Assembly (NCBI RefSeq): GCF_004353505.1
Contig: NZ_SMNQ01000004.1
Coordinates: forward strand, 310,001 to 374,000
From: Streptomyces sp. WAC05374
Lineage (GTDB): Bacteria; Actinomycetota; Actinomycetes; Streptomycetales; Streptomycetaceae
Reading direction: 5' to 3'
Length of the DNA: 64,000 bases
Part shown: positions 7,531-16,174 of the stretch, piece by piece
Numbering within the stretch: the first letter of the stretch is position 1
Layout: every line of letters starts with the position of its first letter
Notes under the pieces: model-generated
What the model saw: the letters and a program-made list of their open reading frames with translations, nothing else
Told to the model about the DNA's origin: nothing
Databases searched by the model: none
Position numbers and translations under genes: made by a program

Positions 7531-8598
7531 ATGGGCATGGAGCCCCAGGTGTCCCCGTTCCTCCGTACGGCAGCGGCCCGCGCGTGGCGCCTGCTCGTCG
7601 TCGGTGCCGCCGTGTACGCCGTCTTCGCGCTGCTGGGCCGGTTCCACGAGATCGGGGTGGCCCTCTTCCTGGGGCTGGTCGTCACCGCGCTGCTGCGCCC
7701 GCTCGCCGACCTGGTGGCCCGGGTACTGCCCCGCGGGGTCGCGGTGGCCGTCACGCTGATCAGCGGGATCGCGCTGGTGTTCGGGGTGCTGGCGCTGGTC
7801 GGGGAGGCCGTGGCGGGCGAGTCCACGACGCTGGTGCGGGAGTTCCGGGACGGTGTCGACCGCATCGAGAGGTGGCTGGAGAAGCCGCCGTTCCGGCTGA
7901 ACCCGGACGTCCTGTCCGACCTGCACCACCGGGTGACCCAGTTCCTCTCCAGCCACCGCTCGACGCTGCTGAGCAAGGCGGTCAGCGGCGCGAGCGAAGC
8001 GGTGCACGTGCTGACAGCGGTCGCCCTCGGCCTGTTCGCCTCGGTGTTCTTCCTGCACGCGGGCGACCGGCAGTGGGCGTGGTTCTGCGCGCAGTTGCCG
8101 GAACGGTCGCGGCCCCGCTGGGCCCTCGCGGGGCAGGCGGCCTGGCGCACGTTCACCGGTTACACGCGCGGGATCGTGCTCGTCGCCGCGACCAACGCCA
8201 TCCTCGTCGGCGTGGCGCTCTACTTCCTCGGGGTGCCGCTGGCCGTACCGCTGGCGCTGCTGGAGTTCTTCGCCGCGTTCGTGCCGCTGATCGGCTCACC
8301 GGTCGCGCTGGCGGTGGCGGCGGTGGTCGCCCTGGCGGCGAAGGGCCCGCTGACGGCGGCCATCGTGGTCGCCCTGATCGTGATCATCGGTCAGATCGAG
8401 GGGCACCTGCTGCATCCGCTGGTGATGAGCTGGGCGGTCCGGCTCCACCCCTTGGTGGTGGCCATCTCGGTGGTAGGGGGAGCCATCGCGGCGGGTGTGG
8501 TGGGGGCGGTGGTCGCGGTGCCGCTGGTGTCGGTGGGGTGGGCGGTGTACACGACGCTGCGCGAGGCGCACCGGTCACCGGCCGCGGGCGTCCCCTGA
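7531..8598 (+). CDS. AI-2E family transporter (PerM/YdiK-like membrane protein)
   Basis: A 355-residue integral membrane protein of the AI-2E/UPF0118 family. The pattern is an N-terminal helix group (LLVVGAAVYAVFALL, VALFLGLVVTALLRPL), a soluble central region with amphipathic helices (residues about 100-150), and a C-terminal bundle with LLEFFAAFVPLIGSPVAL and the family-typical QIEGHLLHPLVMSWAVRLHP. Members have been proposed as autoinducer-2 exporters or Na+/H+ antiporters; the substrate is not known. The ATG at 7531 (or 7537) removes a low-complexity upstream extension. The 7273-7530 gap is GC-rich with no feature recognised. Confidence 0.85.
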   Translation: MGMEPQVSPFLRTAAARAWRLLVVGAAVYAVFALLGRFHEIGVALFLGLVVTALLRPLADLVARVLPRGVAVAVTLISGIALVFGVLALVGEAVAGESTTLVREFRDGVDRIERWLEKPPFRLNPDVLSDLHHRVTQFLSSHRSTLLSKAVSGASEAVHVLTAVALGLFASVFFLHAGDRQWAWFCAQLPERSRPRWALAGQAAWRTFTGYTRGIVLVAATNAILVGVALYFLGVPLAVPLALLEFFAAFVPLIGSPVALAVAAVVALAAKGPLTAAIVVALIVIIGQIEGHLLHPLVMSWAVRLHPLVVAISVVGGAIAAGVVGAVVAVPLVSVGWAVYTTLREAHRSPAAGVP

Positions 8599-8664
8599 GG
8601 GCGTGCGCCCCGGAATACAGGCCCCGGTTGAGGCGGGAAGCCGTAGCAGGACTCGCTCATTGGT

Positions 8665-8683
8665 GTCCGGCGGCCGACCGGAC
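8665..8683. terminator. Hairpin in the convergent gap 8599-8880
   Basis: GTCCGG at 8665-8670 and CCGGAC at 8678-8683 with a 7-base loop form a 6-bp stem between the AI-2E gene (plus) and the LD-carboxypeptidase gene (minus). It may be a terminator. The remaining 282-base gap contains no convincing gene or riboswitch. Confidence 0.4.
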
Positions 8684-8880
8684 AGCCGGGGAGCGGAGTG
8701 GTACTGATGCTGGGAGTGGCGAACCTGCCCACCCATGCGCTGGGTACTCCGCTCAGTTCAGCCGTCGCAGGCGTTTGTCCGCCGGGCTCACCACGGGCGC
8801 CGGTGTCGTGTTCTTCGGTTTCGCGGCGAAACTCGCCACCGTCGGCGGTTGAGTGCGACGGCGCAGAGGGGGGCTGCCCG

Positions 8881-9813
8881 TCAGCGCAGTGCGGGCTCGT
8901 CCAGCGTGAGCGTGCCGGCCTCCGCGTCCAGAGTGGCGGGCACGCCCAGCGGGATGGTCAGGGTGGTCGGGCCGTGGCCGAAGCCGAGTTGCTCCACGAC
9001 CGGCACGCCGAGCCCGCCCAGGCGGTCCGCCAGCGTGGCCCGGACCTCCGGGTAGGGCCCGCACTCCTCCCACGAACCGAGCGCGACGCCGTGGACGCCC
9101 TCCAGCCAGCCTGCGCGCAGGAGCTGAGTGAGGATGCGGTCTAGCCGGTACGGCTCCTCGCCGATGTCCTCCAGCAGCAGCAGTCCGCCGCGCGCCGAGG
9201 GGCGGCCGTGCGGGGTCGCGAGGTCGGCGGCGAGCAGGGCGAGGCAGCCGCCCAGGGTGACGCCCCGGGCCCGGCCGGGCACCATCGGACGGGCGCCCTC
9301 CAGCCCCAGGACGCGCACCGATTCGGGCTCGAACAGCGTGGCCCGCAGCGATTCCCGGGTGACGGGGTCCTTGAGGAACGTCAGCACCCCGGCCATCGGA
9401 CCGTGCAGCGTGGCCAGCCCCATCCGTACGGCGAACGCCTCGTGCAGCGCCGTCACATCGCTGTAGCCGACGAACACCTTGGGCCCCGCGGCCCGGATCG
9501 CGGTCCAGTCCAGCAGGTCGGCCATGCGCTGCGCGCCGTATCCGCCGCGAGCGCAGATCACCGCGGCCACCGAGGGGTCGCACCACGCCCGTGTCAGGTC
9601 GCGGGCGCGGTCCTCGTCCGTGCCCGCGAGGTACGGCAGTTCAGGGTGGACGTCCAGGACGTGCGGCATGACCACGGGGTCGAGTCCCCAGCCGCGCAGG
9701 ACGTCGAGGCCCGCCCGCAGGCGGTCCTCCGGCACGGGGCCGCTGGCCGCCACGACGGCGACCCGGTCGCCCGGCCGCAGACGCGACGGCCGCTCCAGCG
9801 GCACGACCGTCAC
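8881..9813 (-). CDS. LD-carboxypeptidase (peptidase family S66)
   Basis: Murein tetrapeptide LD-carboxypeptidase-like enzyme of 310 residues. S66 enzymes remove the terminal D-Ala from tetrapeptides of peptidoglycan turnover, in the cytoplasm (LdcA) or for immunity (MccF). Motifs are LRPGDRVAVVAASGPV, ICARGGYGAQRM, the nucleophile region KVFVGYSDVTALH with the serine, the glutamate in LLLLEDIGEEPYRLDR, and a C-terminal histidine in GFGHGPTTLTIPLG. It starts at a GTG overlapping the stop of the S9 peptidase gene as GTGA. It is the last gene of a four-gene peptidase operon. Confidence 0.9.
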   Translation of the reverse strand: MTVVPLERPSRLRPGDRVAVVAASGPVPEDRLRAGLDVLRGWGLDPVVMPHVLDVHPELPYLAGTDEDRARDLTRAWCDPSVAAVICARGGYGAQRMADLLDWTAIRAAGPKVFVGYSDVTALHEAFAVRMGLATLHGPMAGVLTFLKDPVTRESLRATLFEPESVRVLGLEGARPMVPGRARGVTLGGCLALLAADLATPHGRPSARGGLLLLEDIGEEPYRLDRILTQLLRAGWLEGVHGVALGSWEECGPYPEVRATLADRLGGLGVPVVEQLGFGHGPTTLTIPLGVPATLDAEAGTLTLDEPALR

Positions 9814-11795
9814 TTCCGCAGCTCCAGCGGCGGCACGTCGGACCGGTCGATCCCGAACACCTGCACATACAGCGACAGTTCCGCCTCCAGGGCCCGGACG
9901 ACGGAGTCGGCCCGCCGGAAGCCGTGCCCCTCCCCCTCGAAGGCGATGTACGCGTGCGGTATGCCGCGGCCCGCCATCGCCGCCAGGAACCGCTCGCTCT
10001 GCACGGGCGGGCAGATCACGTCGTCGAGCCCCTGGAGCAGCAGGAACGGCGAGGAGATCCGCTCCACCTGGGAGATCGGCGCGCGCTCCCGGTAGCGGCC
10101 CGGGACGTCGGTGGGCGACCCGATGAGCGACTCCAGGTAGCGGGACTCGAAGTCGTGGGTCTCCTCCGCCCACCCGGACAGGTCGAGCACCGGGTAGAGC
10201 AGTGTGCCGCAGGCGTAGACGTCGGTGGCGGCCAGTGACGCCGCCGTGGTCCAGCCGCCCGCGCTGCCGCCCCGGATCGCGAGCCGGTCCGGGTCGGCGG
10301 TGCCCTCGGCGGCCAGCGCCTCCGCGACGGCGGCGCAGTCCTCGACGTCGACGACGCCCCACTGCTCCCGCAGCCGGTCCCGGTAGGGGCGGCCGTACCC
10401 GGTGGAGCCGCCGTAGTTGACCTCGGCGACGCCGATCCCGCGCGAGGTGAAGTACGCGATCGCGAGGTCCAGCACGAGCGGGGCGTGCCCGGTGGGCCCG
10501 CCGTGCGCCCACACCACGTAGGGCGGCAGCTCGTCGTCGGGGGCGATCCGGTCGGGGTTGTGCGGCGGGTAGATGTGGGCGTGGATCTCGCGGTTGTCGG
10601 GTCCGGTGAAGGTGCGGATCTGCGGCTCCGGGTAGTACGCCGGGTCGACGGAGTCGTCGTGCGCGGAGCCGATGACGCGGGTGCGGCCGGTGCTGGTGTC
10701 CAGCTCCACGACCTCGTAGCCGCTGCGCGGGCTGGCCGCCACGCCGATGACGCGCGACCCGTGGCCGGCGAGTGTGGAGGCCCACTCCGTCCACGGCCCG
10801 GGGGCGTCGACCACCTCGCCGGTCTCGGGATCGAGTATGCCCAGGCCGGTGGCGCCCCTGCCGTGGATGACGGCGATCGTCCCGTCGGCCAGCGGCTGGA
10901 ACCACTTCAGCCCGATCTTCCACAGCGGGCCGCCGAACTCCTCCGCCCGCCCGGTGCACAGGCCCGCCGCCTCGGCGTCGCCCGGCCTCATCCGCCGCAG
11001 CTCCCACCAGCCGCACGCGTCCGAGACGAACAGCAGCGAGCCGTCCGGGGCCCAGTCGACCTGGCAGACCGACTCCTCCGTGCCCCCGGCGACGGCCCGC
11101 ACACCGGTGAACGGTCCGCCGTCCGTGACGTCACCGGTCATCACGACCGTGCCGTCCCACGGCATCCTCGGGTGGTCCCAGGCGAGCCACGCGGCCCGCC
11201 GGCCGTCCGGTGAGAGCCGCGGGCCGGTGACGAACCGGTGCCGGTCGTCGGTCAGTTCCCGTACGGCGCCCCGGTCCCCGGCCGCCGACCCGTCGAGCGG
11301 TACGGCGGCGATGACCCGCCGGACGTCACCGGACCCGGGTCCGGTGAACTCCTCCAGGACGCACCAGACTTCGCCCCGGTCCAGGTGGACGACGGGGTCC
11401 ACCCAGCGCAGTCCGTGCCCCACGCCGGACACCGGGGTGAGCGGCTCGGGGTCGCCGCCGCCGTCCGGCGCGTACACGTACAGCCGCTGGTCGGGGAAGT
11501 GGCTGAAGACCACCAGTGGTCCGGCGCCGTCCTCGCGCACCGCCCCGGCCCATGGCTGCCCGCCGTACTCGACGACCCGGCTGCGCACGTTCCACGGGGC
11601 GGGCAGCACCGGTGCCTCGGTGCCGTCCGGGTGCCTGCGCACCAGGGCTCGTCTGCCGCCCTCGGCGGGCCTCGGCTCGGTCCACCACACCTCGTCGCCG
11701 ACCACACCGACGTACTCGGGACGCCCGTCGTGCGCGGCGGCGAGGCGGGCGTCGATCGGTGACGGCCACGTTCCGTAAGCCCCCGTGGGTACCAT
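9810..11795 (-). CDS. S9 family prolyl oligopeptidase-like peptidase
   Basis: A 661-residue serine peptidase of the S9 family (acylaminoacyl or dipeptidyl peptidase-like). It has an N-terminal beta-propeller (residues about 20-370, repeated VDWAPDGSLLFVSD-like strands) and a C-terminal alpha/beta hydrolase domain. The nucleophile is in AIRGGSAGGWTT, the acid in GLDDVICPP and the base in EGEGHGF. There is no signal peptide, so it acts in the cytoplasm on short peptides. The ATG at 11795 follows AGGGGGA and lies 17 bases after the M20 gene stop; the gene overlaps the LD-carboxypeptidase gene as GTGA. Confidence 0.88.
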   Translation of the reverse strand: MVPTGAYGTWPSPIDARLAAAHDGRPEYVGVVGDEVWWTEPRPAEGGRRALVRRHPDGTEAPVLPAPWNVRSRVVEYGGQPWAGAVREDGAGPLVVFSHFPDQRLYVYAPDGGGDPEPLTPVSGVGHGLRWVDPVVHLDRGEVWCVLEEFTGPGSGDVRRVIAAVPLDGSAAGDRGAVRELTDDRHRFVTGPRLSPDGRRAAWLAWDHPRMPWDGTVVMTGDVTDGGPFTGVRAVAGGTEESVCQVDWAPDGSLLFVSDACGWWELRRMRPGDAEAAGLCTGRAEEFGGPLWKIGLKWFQPLADGTIAVIHGRGATGLGILDPETGEVVDAPGPWTEWASTLAGHGSRVIGVAASPRSGYEVVELDTSTGRTRVIGSAHDDSVDPAYYPEPQIRTFTGPDNREIHAHIYPPHNPDRIAPDDELPPYVVWAHGGPTGHAPLVLDLAIAYFTSRGIGVAEVNYGGSTGYGRPYRDRLREQWGVVDVEDCAAVAEALAAEGTADPDRLAIRGGSAGGWTTAASLAATDVYACGTLLYPVLDLSGWAEETHDFESRYLESLIGSPTDVPGRYRERAPISQVERISSPFLLLQGLDDVICPPVQSERFLAAMAGRGIPHAYIAFEGEGHGFRRADSVVRALEAELSLYVQVFGIDRSDVPPLELRK

Positions 11796-11812
11796 GCCGG
11801 ATGCTCCCCCTC

Positions 11813-13150
11813 TTATGCGGTCTGGAGATAGTGGTCGAGGACGCGGATGCCGAAGTGCAGCGCCTGGATGGGGACGCGCTCGTCGACACCGTGGAACAGC
11901 GCCTGGTAGTCGAAGCCGACGGGCAGCCGCAGGGGCGCGAAGCCGTAGCCGACGATGCCGAGCCGGGCGAAGTGCTTGGCGTCGGTGCCGCCGGACATGC
12001 AGAACGGCACCACGTGCGCGTCCGGCTCGAAGTGCTCCAGGGCGGCGCGGAGTTTGGCGTACGTCGGCGAGTCGACCGGCGCCTGGAGGGGGATCTCCTG
12101 GTGCTGGAACTCCCACTCGACGTCCGGCCCGGTGAGCATGTCCATCGTCTCGGCGAACTCCAGGTCCCCGCCCGGCAGTACGCGTCCGTCGATGTGGGCG
12201 GTGGCCGTCCCCGGGATCACGTTGACCTTGTAACCGGCGTGCAGCATGGTCGGGTTGGAGCTGTTGCGGATGGTCGGCTCGACCAGTGCGGCGGCATGGC
12301 CGAGCTTGGCCAGCAGCACGTCCGCGTCGAAGTCGTCGGCGTCGAGGTCGGGATCGAGGCCGTGCAGCGCGCACAGCTCCGTCAGGGCGGCGCGCACCGT
12401 CGGCGTGAGGCGCACCGGCCACTGGTGGTTGCCGATGCGGGCGACGGCCTCGGCGAGCCTGCTGACCGCGTTGGACCGGTTGACCTTCGAGCCGTGTCCC
12501 GCCCTGCCCTCCGCGGTGAGCTTGAGCCAGGCGGTGCCGCGCTCCCCCGCCCCGATCGGATAGATCTCCAGGTCGGGCCCGGCGTGGAAGGTGTACGCGC
12601 CGGACTCGCCGATGCCTTCGGTGCAGCCCTCGAACAGATCCCGGTGGCGGCGTACGAGGTAGGCGGCGCCGTCGGCGGCGCTGGCCTCCTCGTCGGCGGT
12701 GTAGGCGATGACGATGTCGCGGCGCGGCCGGATGCCGTGGCGGGCCCATTCGCGGACCACCGCCAGCATCATCGCGTCCATGTTCTTCATGTCGACGGCG
12801 CCCCGGCCCCACACCAGCCCGTCGCGGACCTCCCCGGAGAAGGGGTGTACGTCCCAGTCCTGGGGATCGGCCGGCACCACGTCCAGGTGGCCGTGGACGA
12901 GGAGGGCCTCGGCGGACGGGTCCGTGCCCTCGATCCTCGCCACCACGTTGCTGCGGCCGGGTGTGCGCTCCAGCAGGGCCGGTTCGAGCCCGGCCTCGGC
13001 GAGCTTCTCGGCGACGTACTCGGCGGCGGGCCGCTCCCGGCAGTCGCCGTTGCCGCGGTTGGTGGTGTCGATCCGGATGAGCTCGGAGGTGAAGGTCACC
13101 ACCTCGTCGAGAGCCTGGGAATCCGTGTCGAAGGGCGTCACGTCAGCCAT
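11813..13150 (-). CDS. M20/M25/M40 family metallopeptidase
   Basis: A 445-residue zinc peptidase of the M20 family (ArgE/DapE/carboxypeptidase G2 group), cytoplasmic. Metal and catalytic residues are visible in LLVHGHLDVVPAD, GRGAVDMKN, AYTADEEAS (general base and metal Glu pair) and a C-terminal SGGTDAKHF. The dimerisation domain lies around residues 190-310. The ATG at 13150 follows GGAGGAGC and overlaps the end of dppA by 8 bases. Likely substrates are di- or tripeptides, given the neighbours, but M20 members also deacylate amino acids. Confidence 0.9.
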   Translation of the reverse strand: MADVTPFDTDSQALDEVVTFTSELIRIDTTNRGNGDCRERPAAEYVAEKLAEAGLEPALLERTPGRSNVVARIEGTDPSAEALLVHGHLDVVPADPQDWDVHPFSGEVRDGLVWGRGAVDMKNMDAMMLAVVREWARHGIRPRRDIVIAYTADEEASAADGAAYLVRRHRDLFEGCTEGIGESGAYTFHAGPDLEIYPIGAGERGTAWLKLTAEGRAGHGSKVNRSNAVSRLAEAVARIGNHQWPVRLTPTVRAALTELCALHGLDPDLDADDFDADVLLAKLGHAAALVEPTIRNSSNPTMLHAGYKVNVIPGTATAHIDGRVLPGGDLEFAETMDMLTGPDVEWEFQHQEIPLQAPVDSPTYAKLRAALEHFEPDAHVVPFCMSGGTDAKHFARLGIVGYGFAPLRLPVGFDYQALFHGVDERVPIQALHFGIRVLDHYLQTA

Positions 13151-13976
13151 ACTGCTCCTCCACTGCGGCCGAGACGATCGTGGTGACCGCCTTGAAGGCA
13201 CGAATGGCCTCGTACATCGTCTCGCTGGTGTACGCCACGCGCCGTTCCCCGCTGACCGCCACACCCGGCACGACGGTGGCGGCCGCCGCGAGATGCGCCG
13301 CGTCGAACTCCAGCTCCACGGTGAACGGCCCGCCGCGCACCGGTTCGTACCGTACGGCGAGAGAGGTCGCGTCCTTGGCTGCGGCGCGGATGTCGGCGGC
13401 CGTCCGGGTGGGGGTGCGGCACACCGCCGCGTACCGCGAGACGTGGTCCTTGACGGCGACCTTGCGGGCCTCCGGCGCGTATGCGAGGGCGTCCTCGCAG
13501 GTCAGGTCGTCGCCGGTGACGAGGATGACGGGCACGCCGTACTCCGCGACGACGTGGGCGTTCAGCAGGCCCTCGCTGGCCCGGACGCCGTTGAGCCAGA
13601 CGCCGGTGATGGTGTTGGCCAGATAGGTGTGGGCGAGGACCCCCTCGGCGCCCGCGCCGGTGTGGTACCCGACGAAGGCGATGCCGTCCACGTCCCCGTG
13701 CTGCACCCCTTCCACCATGGACAGGGACTTGTGCCGGCCGGTGAGCATCTCGGCCCGCTCGTCCAGTCTTTCGAGCAGCAGATTGCGCATGCTCCAGTGC
13801 GCTTCATTGATGAGGACCTCATCGGCGCCACCGTCGAAGAACCCCAGCACGGCCGCGTTGACGTCGGACGTGAACAGGGACCGGCACCGCTCCCACTGGG
13901 GCGTGCCGGGCAGCACGTCGGCCGGCCAGGTCACACCGGTGGCGCCTTCCATGTCGGCGCTGACAAGGATCTTCAT
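13143..13976 (-). CDS. dppA: DppA-like D-aminopeptidase (M55 family)
   Basis: A 277-residue M55 zinc D-aminopeptidase, related to Bacillus DppA, which releases D-amino acids (D-Ala) from the N-terminus of small peptides. Zinc-ligand motifs are the N-terminal ILVSADMEGATGV (Asp and Glu), the LINEAHWSMRN histidine, and GIAFVGYHTGAGA. It is the first gene of an operon with M20, S9 and S66 peptidases, consistent with use of D-amino-acid-containing wall peptides. The ATG at 13976 is preceded by a weak GAGG. It is divergent from a 2-oxoglutarate oxygenase. Confidence 0.9.
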   Translation of the reverse strand: MKILVSADMEGATGVTWPADVLPGTPQWERCRSLFTSDVNAAVLGFFDGGADEVLINEAHWSMRNLLLERLDERAEMLTGRHKSLSMVEGVQHGDVDGIAFVGYHTGAGAEGVLAHTYLANTITGVWLNGVRASEGLLNAHVVAEYGVPVILVTGDDLTCEDALAYAPEARKVAVKDHVSRYAAVCRTPTRTAADIRAAAKDATSLAVRYEPVRGGPFTVELEFDAAHLAAAATVVPGVAVSGERRVAYTSETMYEAIRAFKAVTTIVSAAVEEQYG

Positions 13977-14137
13977 GCCTCGAAACCGTACGCGGTCCCG
14001 CCCCGCCTGCCCAGGGCTGTGGATAACTGTCGGCCGGGTGGACGGCCGCCCGCCGGGGCATGTGCCGGCCGGGCGCCGTGCCGGGTGCCGGCCGGGCGCC
14101 GGATGCGGAGTCGGGCGCCTCACCGGAACATGGACCC

Positions 14138-14881
14138 ATGGACGACGTGGTCAATGACCGGGCCGTGGCGCACACCGCCCCGGTCGCCGACGCCCGTGAG
14201 GCCCTGCTGTCGACGGGTGCGTACGTGATGCCACCGGCGGCCGTCTCGGAGTGCCTCGGCACCGACGCGCACGGGTGGGCGTGCTTCGCCGCCCACTGGG
14301 AGGACCTGGCCCCGGACGCCTACGCGGCCGAGCGGGGAACGCGCCGGCTGCGCCGCTACGGGCACTTCCTCCTCTCCCGCACCGGGGACCTGGCCCTCCA
14401 GCCGCACATCGCCTTCGTACAGCCGGAGGACACCAACCCGCTCTACGTCGACGTGGACCGGCACTTCGAGCCGCTGACCGACGCGTTCCTGTCCGATCCG
14501 CTCCTGACACCGCTGCTGAGGATGCTGGGCGACGTGGCGTCCTGCCTGGACGACGCCGCCGAGTGGAGCGTGAAGGTCCACCCCTTCCGGGTCGTCGCCT
14601 CGGCCGACAGTCAGGGCGCGCCCACCCCGGAGGGCAGGCACCGCGACGGGGTGACGCTGGTGACGTCACTACTGGTCGGCAGGGACAACGTCACCGGCGG
14701 CGAGAGCACGGTGTACGACCCGGGCGGCGGGGAAGTGCTGACCACCACGCTCACCGAGCCTGGGACGCTGCTCCTGAGCGACGACCGCGCCACCCTCCAC
14801 GGCGTGTCGCCCGTCCGGCCGCTCGACACGGCGAGGCCCGCGCACCGGGACGTCCTGGTCATCACGCTCACGGCACGCTGA
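14138..14881 (+). CDS. 2-oxoglutarate/Fe(II)-dependent dioxygenase family protein
   Basis: A 247-residue protein of the 2OG-Fe oxygenase group that includes bacterial free amino acid hydroxylases (BsmA/isoleucine dioxygenase type). The facial triad is visible as HxD in GRHRDGVTLVTSLLV and a distal histidine in RATLHGVSPV, followed by an arginine (HRDVLVITL) that could bind 2-oxoglutarate. A GGESTVYD segment between them is typical of the family. The substrate is unknown. The ATG at 14138 is chosen because residues before it are low-complexity. Its last 14 bases overlap the convergent ligase gene. Confidence 0.83.
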   Translation: MDDVVNDRAVAHTAPVADAREALLSTGAYVMPPAAVSECLGTDAHGWACFAAHWEDLAPDAYAAERGTRRLRRYGHFLLSRTGDLALQPHIAFVQPEDTNPLYVDVDRHFEPLTDAFLSDPLLTPLLRMLGDVASCLDDAAEWSVKVHPFRVVASADSQGAPTPEGRHRDGVTLVTSLLVGRDNVTGGESTVYDPGGGEVLTTTLTEPGTLLLSDDRATLHGVSPVRPLDTARPAHRDVLVITLTAR

Positions 14882-15983
14882 CGCAGTCGGTCGCGCGCAC
14901 CAGCGCGTCCACCACCCCGGCCGGCCCCGCGCCGTCCCGGGCCCAGGCGCGCTGCCGTTCGGCACCGGTCCCCCGGGCCGCGAGCCGCCGCAGGAACGCC
15001 GACACCTCGCCCATGTCCCCGTACGCCTCCAGAACCGGACGCACATGCCGGACGAGGCGCTCCGCCTGCTCGGGGGCGGGCAGGACGCGCCCGCTCAGGG
15101 CGTCCACACCGCTGCCCGGCCAGCCGTCCCGGGCCGCCCGCCAGTACGCGGCGCGCAGCAGCTCGGCGCCGACACGCGGGCCGGGGTCGCCGCGTACCAC
15201 CCGGTCGGCCGCCGTCACCACCAGCGCCCGGATCAGCACCGTCAGGGCGACCGTGTCGTCGATGTCGGCGAGGACGTCCATGGAGCGGACCTCCAGCGTC
15301 GGCAGGCGCGGGTTGGGCCGCACGTCCCAGAACGGCATGCCGGGCTCCAGCATCGCCTCGGACTCGGCCATGGCGGTGGCCAGCCGCTCGTGGTGGTCGA
15401 GCGACTCGGCGTACGGCGGCGGCCCCAGGCACGGGAAGCGGCCCCTGATCACGGCCCGCCAGCTCGCGTAGCCGGTGTCGAGGCCCTCGTGGAAGGGGGA
15501 ATTCGCGCTCAGCGCCACCAGCAGCGGGAGCCACGGGCGGAGGTGGTTGCCCACGAGGACGGCGAGCTCCCGCTCGGGCAGGTGCACATGGACGTGGAAG
15601 GCGCTGACGGCGAAGTCGTCGAGCATGGCCCGGTACTGGTCGGATCCGGCCCGGTAGCGGGGGTGGTCACCGATGTCCTCCCGGCGGGAGGCGCCCAGGA
15701 CCGGTGTACCGGACGCGCACAGGCCCAGGCCCTCCGCCCGGGTGGCCGTCACGGCCGCCGCCCGCACCCGGCGCAGTTCCTCGCGCAGCTCCTCGGTGCC
15801 CTGGCACGGCACGGTCCTGCCCTCGACCTGGTACTGGGTGAACTCGCCCGTGACGGCCTCACCGGCCGTCGCGGCGGCCCGGGCGACCACCCGCGCGCCG
15901 GCGGGCTCCAGGCCGCGCGTGCCGGGGTGGACGAGGAAGTACTCCTCCTCGACCCCGAGCGTGGGCGCGTCGCCGTTCCACAC
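14868..15983 (-). CDS. Carboxylate-amine ligase, glutamate-cysteine ligase type 2 (YbdK) family
   Basis: A 371-residue ATP-dependent ligase of the GCS2/YbdK family, which joins an amino acid carboxyl to an amine. Motifs are LGVEEEYFLVHP at the N-terminus (metal-binding glutamates), FHVHVHLPERELAVLVGNHLRPWL, LSANSPF and WDVRPNPRLPTLEVRSMD. A GTG at 15983 with GGGAGA upstream is preferred; an in-frame GTG at 16013 lacks a ribosome site. The biological product is not predictable; some actinobacterial relatives make gamma-glutamylcysteine-like products. Confidence 0.86.
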   Translation of the reverse strand: MWNGDAPTLGVEEEYFLVHPGTRGLEPAGARVVARAAATAGEAVTGEFTQYQVEGRTVPCQGTEELREELRRVRAAAVTATRAEGLGLCASGTPVLGASRREDIGDHPRYRAGSDQYRAMLDDFAVSAFHVHVHLPERELAVLVGNHLRPWLPLLVALSANSPFHEGLDTGYASWRAVIRGRFPCLGPPPYAESLDHHERLATAMAESEAMLEPGMPFWDVRPNPRLPTLEVRSMDVLADIDDTVALTVLIRALVVTAADRVVRGDPGPRVGAELLRAAYWRAARDGWPGSGVDALSGRVLPAPEQAERLVRHVRPVLEAYGDMGEVSAFLRRLAARGTGAERQRAWARDGAGPAGVVDALVRATDCVSVP

Positions 15984-16085
15984 GTGGTTCTCCCGCTTCT
16001 CCTGACCGTCCACCGCTTCAGCATCACGCGCCGCGGCGGCCGTGTCGCGGGGAGCGGCAAGAGAGGCGGCACGTCCGGAGGCGCC

Positions 16086-16174
16086 CAGGCCGCGAGGCGG
16101 GAGTGGAGCCGGTGCGGCGCCTCAGGCCGCGAGGCGGGAGTGGAGCCGGTGCGGCGCCTCAGGCCGCGAGGCGG
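16086..16174. repeat. 37-base tandem duplication spanning a stop codon
   Basis: A 37-base unit starting CAGGCCGCGAGGCGGGAG is present at 16086-16122 and 16123-16159, and its first 15 bases recur at 16160-16174. The third, partial copy holds the stop codon (16159-16161) and last codons of the minus-strand gene that ends here. The full copies are therefore duplicated gene-end sequence just downstream. Confidence 0.85.

Noticed and set aside
5065..8058. A nearly 1000-codon minus-strand open frame across gntR, adenosine deaminase and the AI-2E gene
   Set aside because: It is the antisense shadow of three well-supported genes, with Arg/Gly/Gln-rich low-complexity translation and no domain. Other long antisense frames, for example across the MFS and ccr-ecm genes, were rejected for the same reason.
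8599..8880. Possible cobalamin or other riboswitch in the gap after the AI-2E gene
   Set aside because: The gap lies downstream of both convergent genes, so no gene could be controlled in cis, and no riboswitch core motif was found.
14018..14026. A perfect DnaA-box sequence (TGTGGATAA) in the dppA-oxygenase gap
   Set aside because: It is a single copy, without a cluster of boxes, dnaA/dnaN genes or an AT-rich unwinding region. One nine-base match is expected by chance at this scale.
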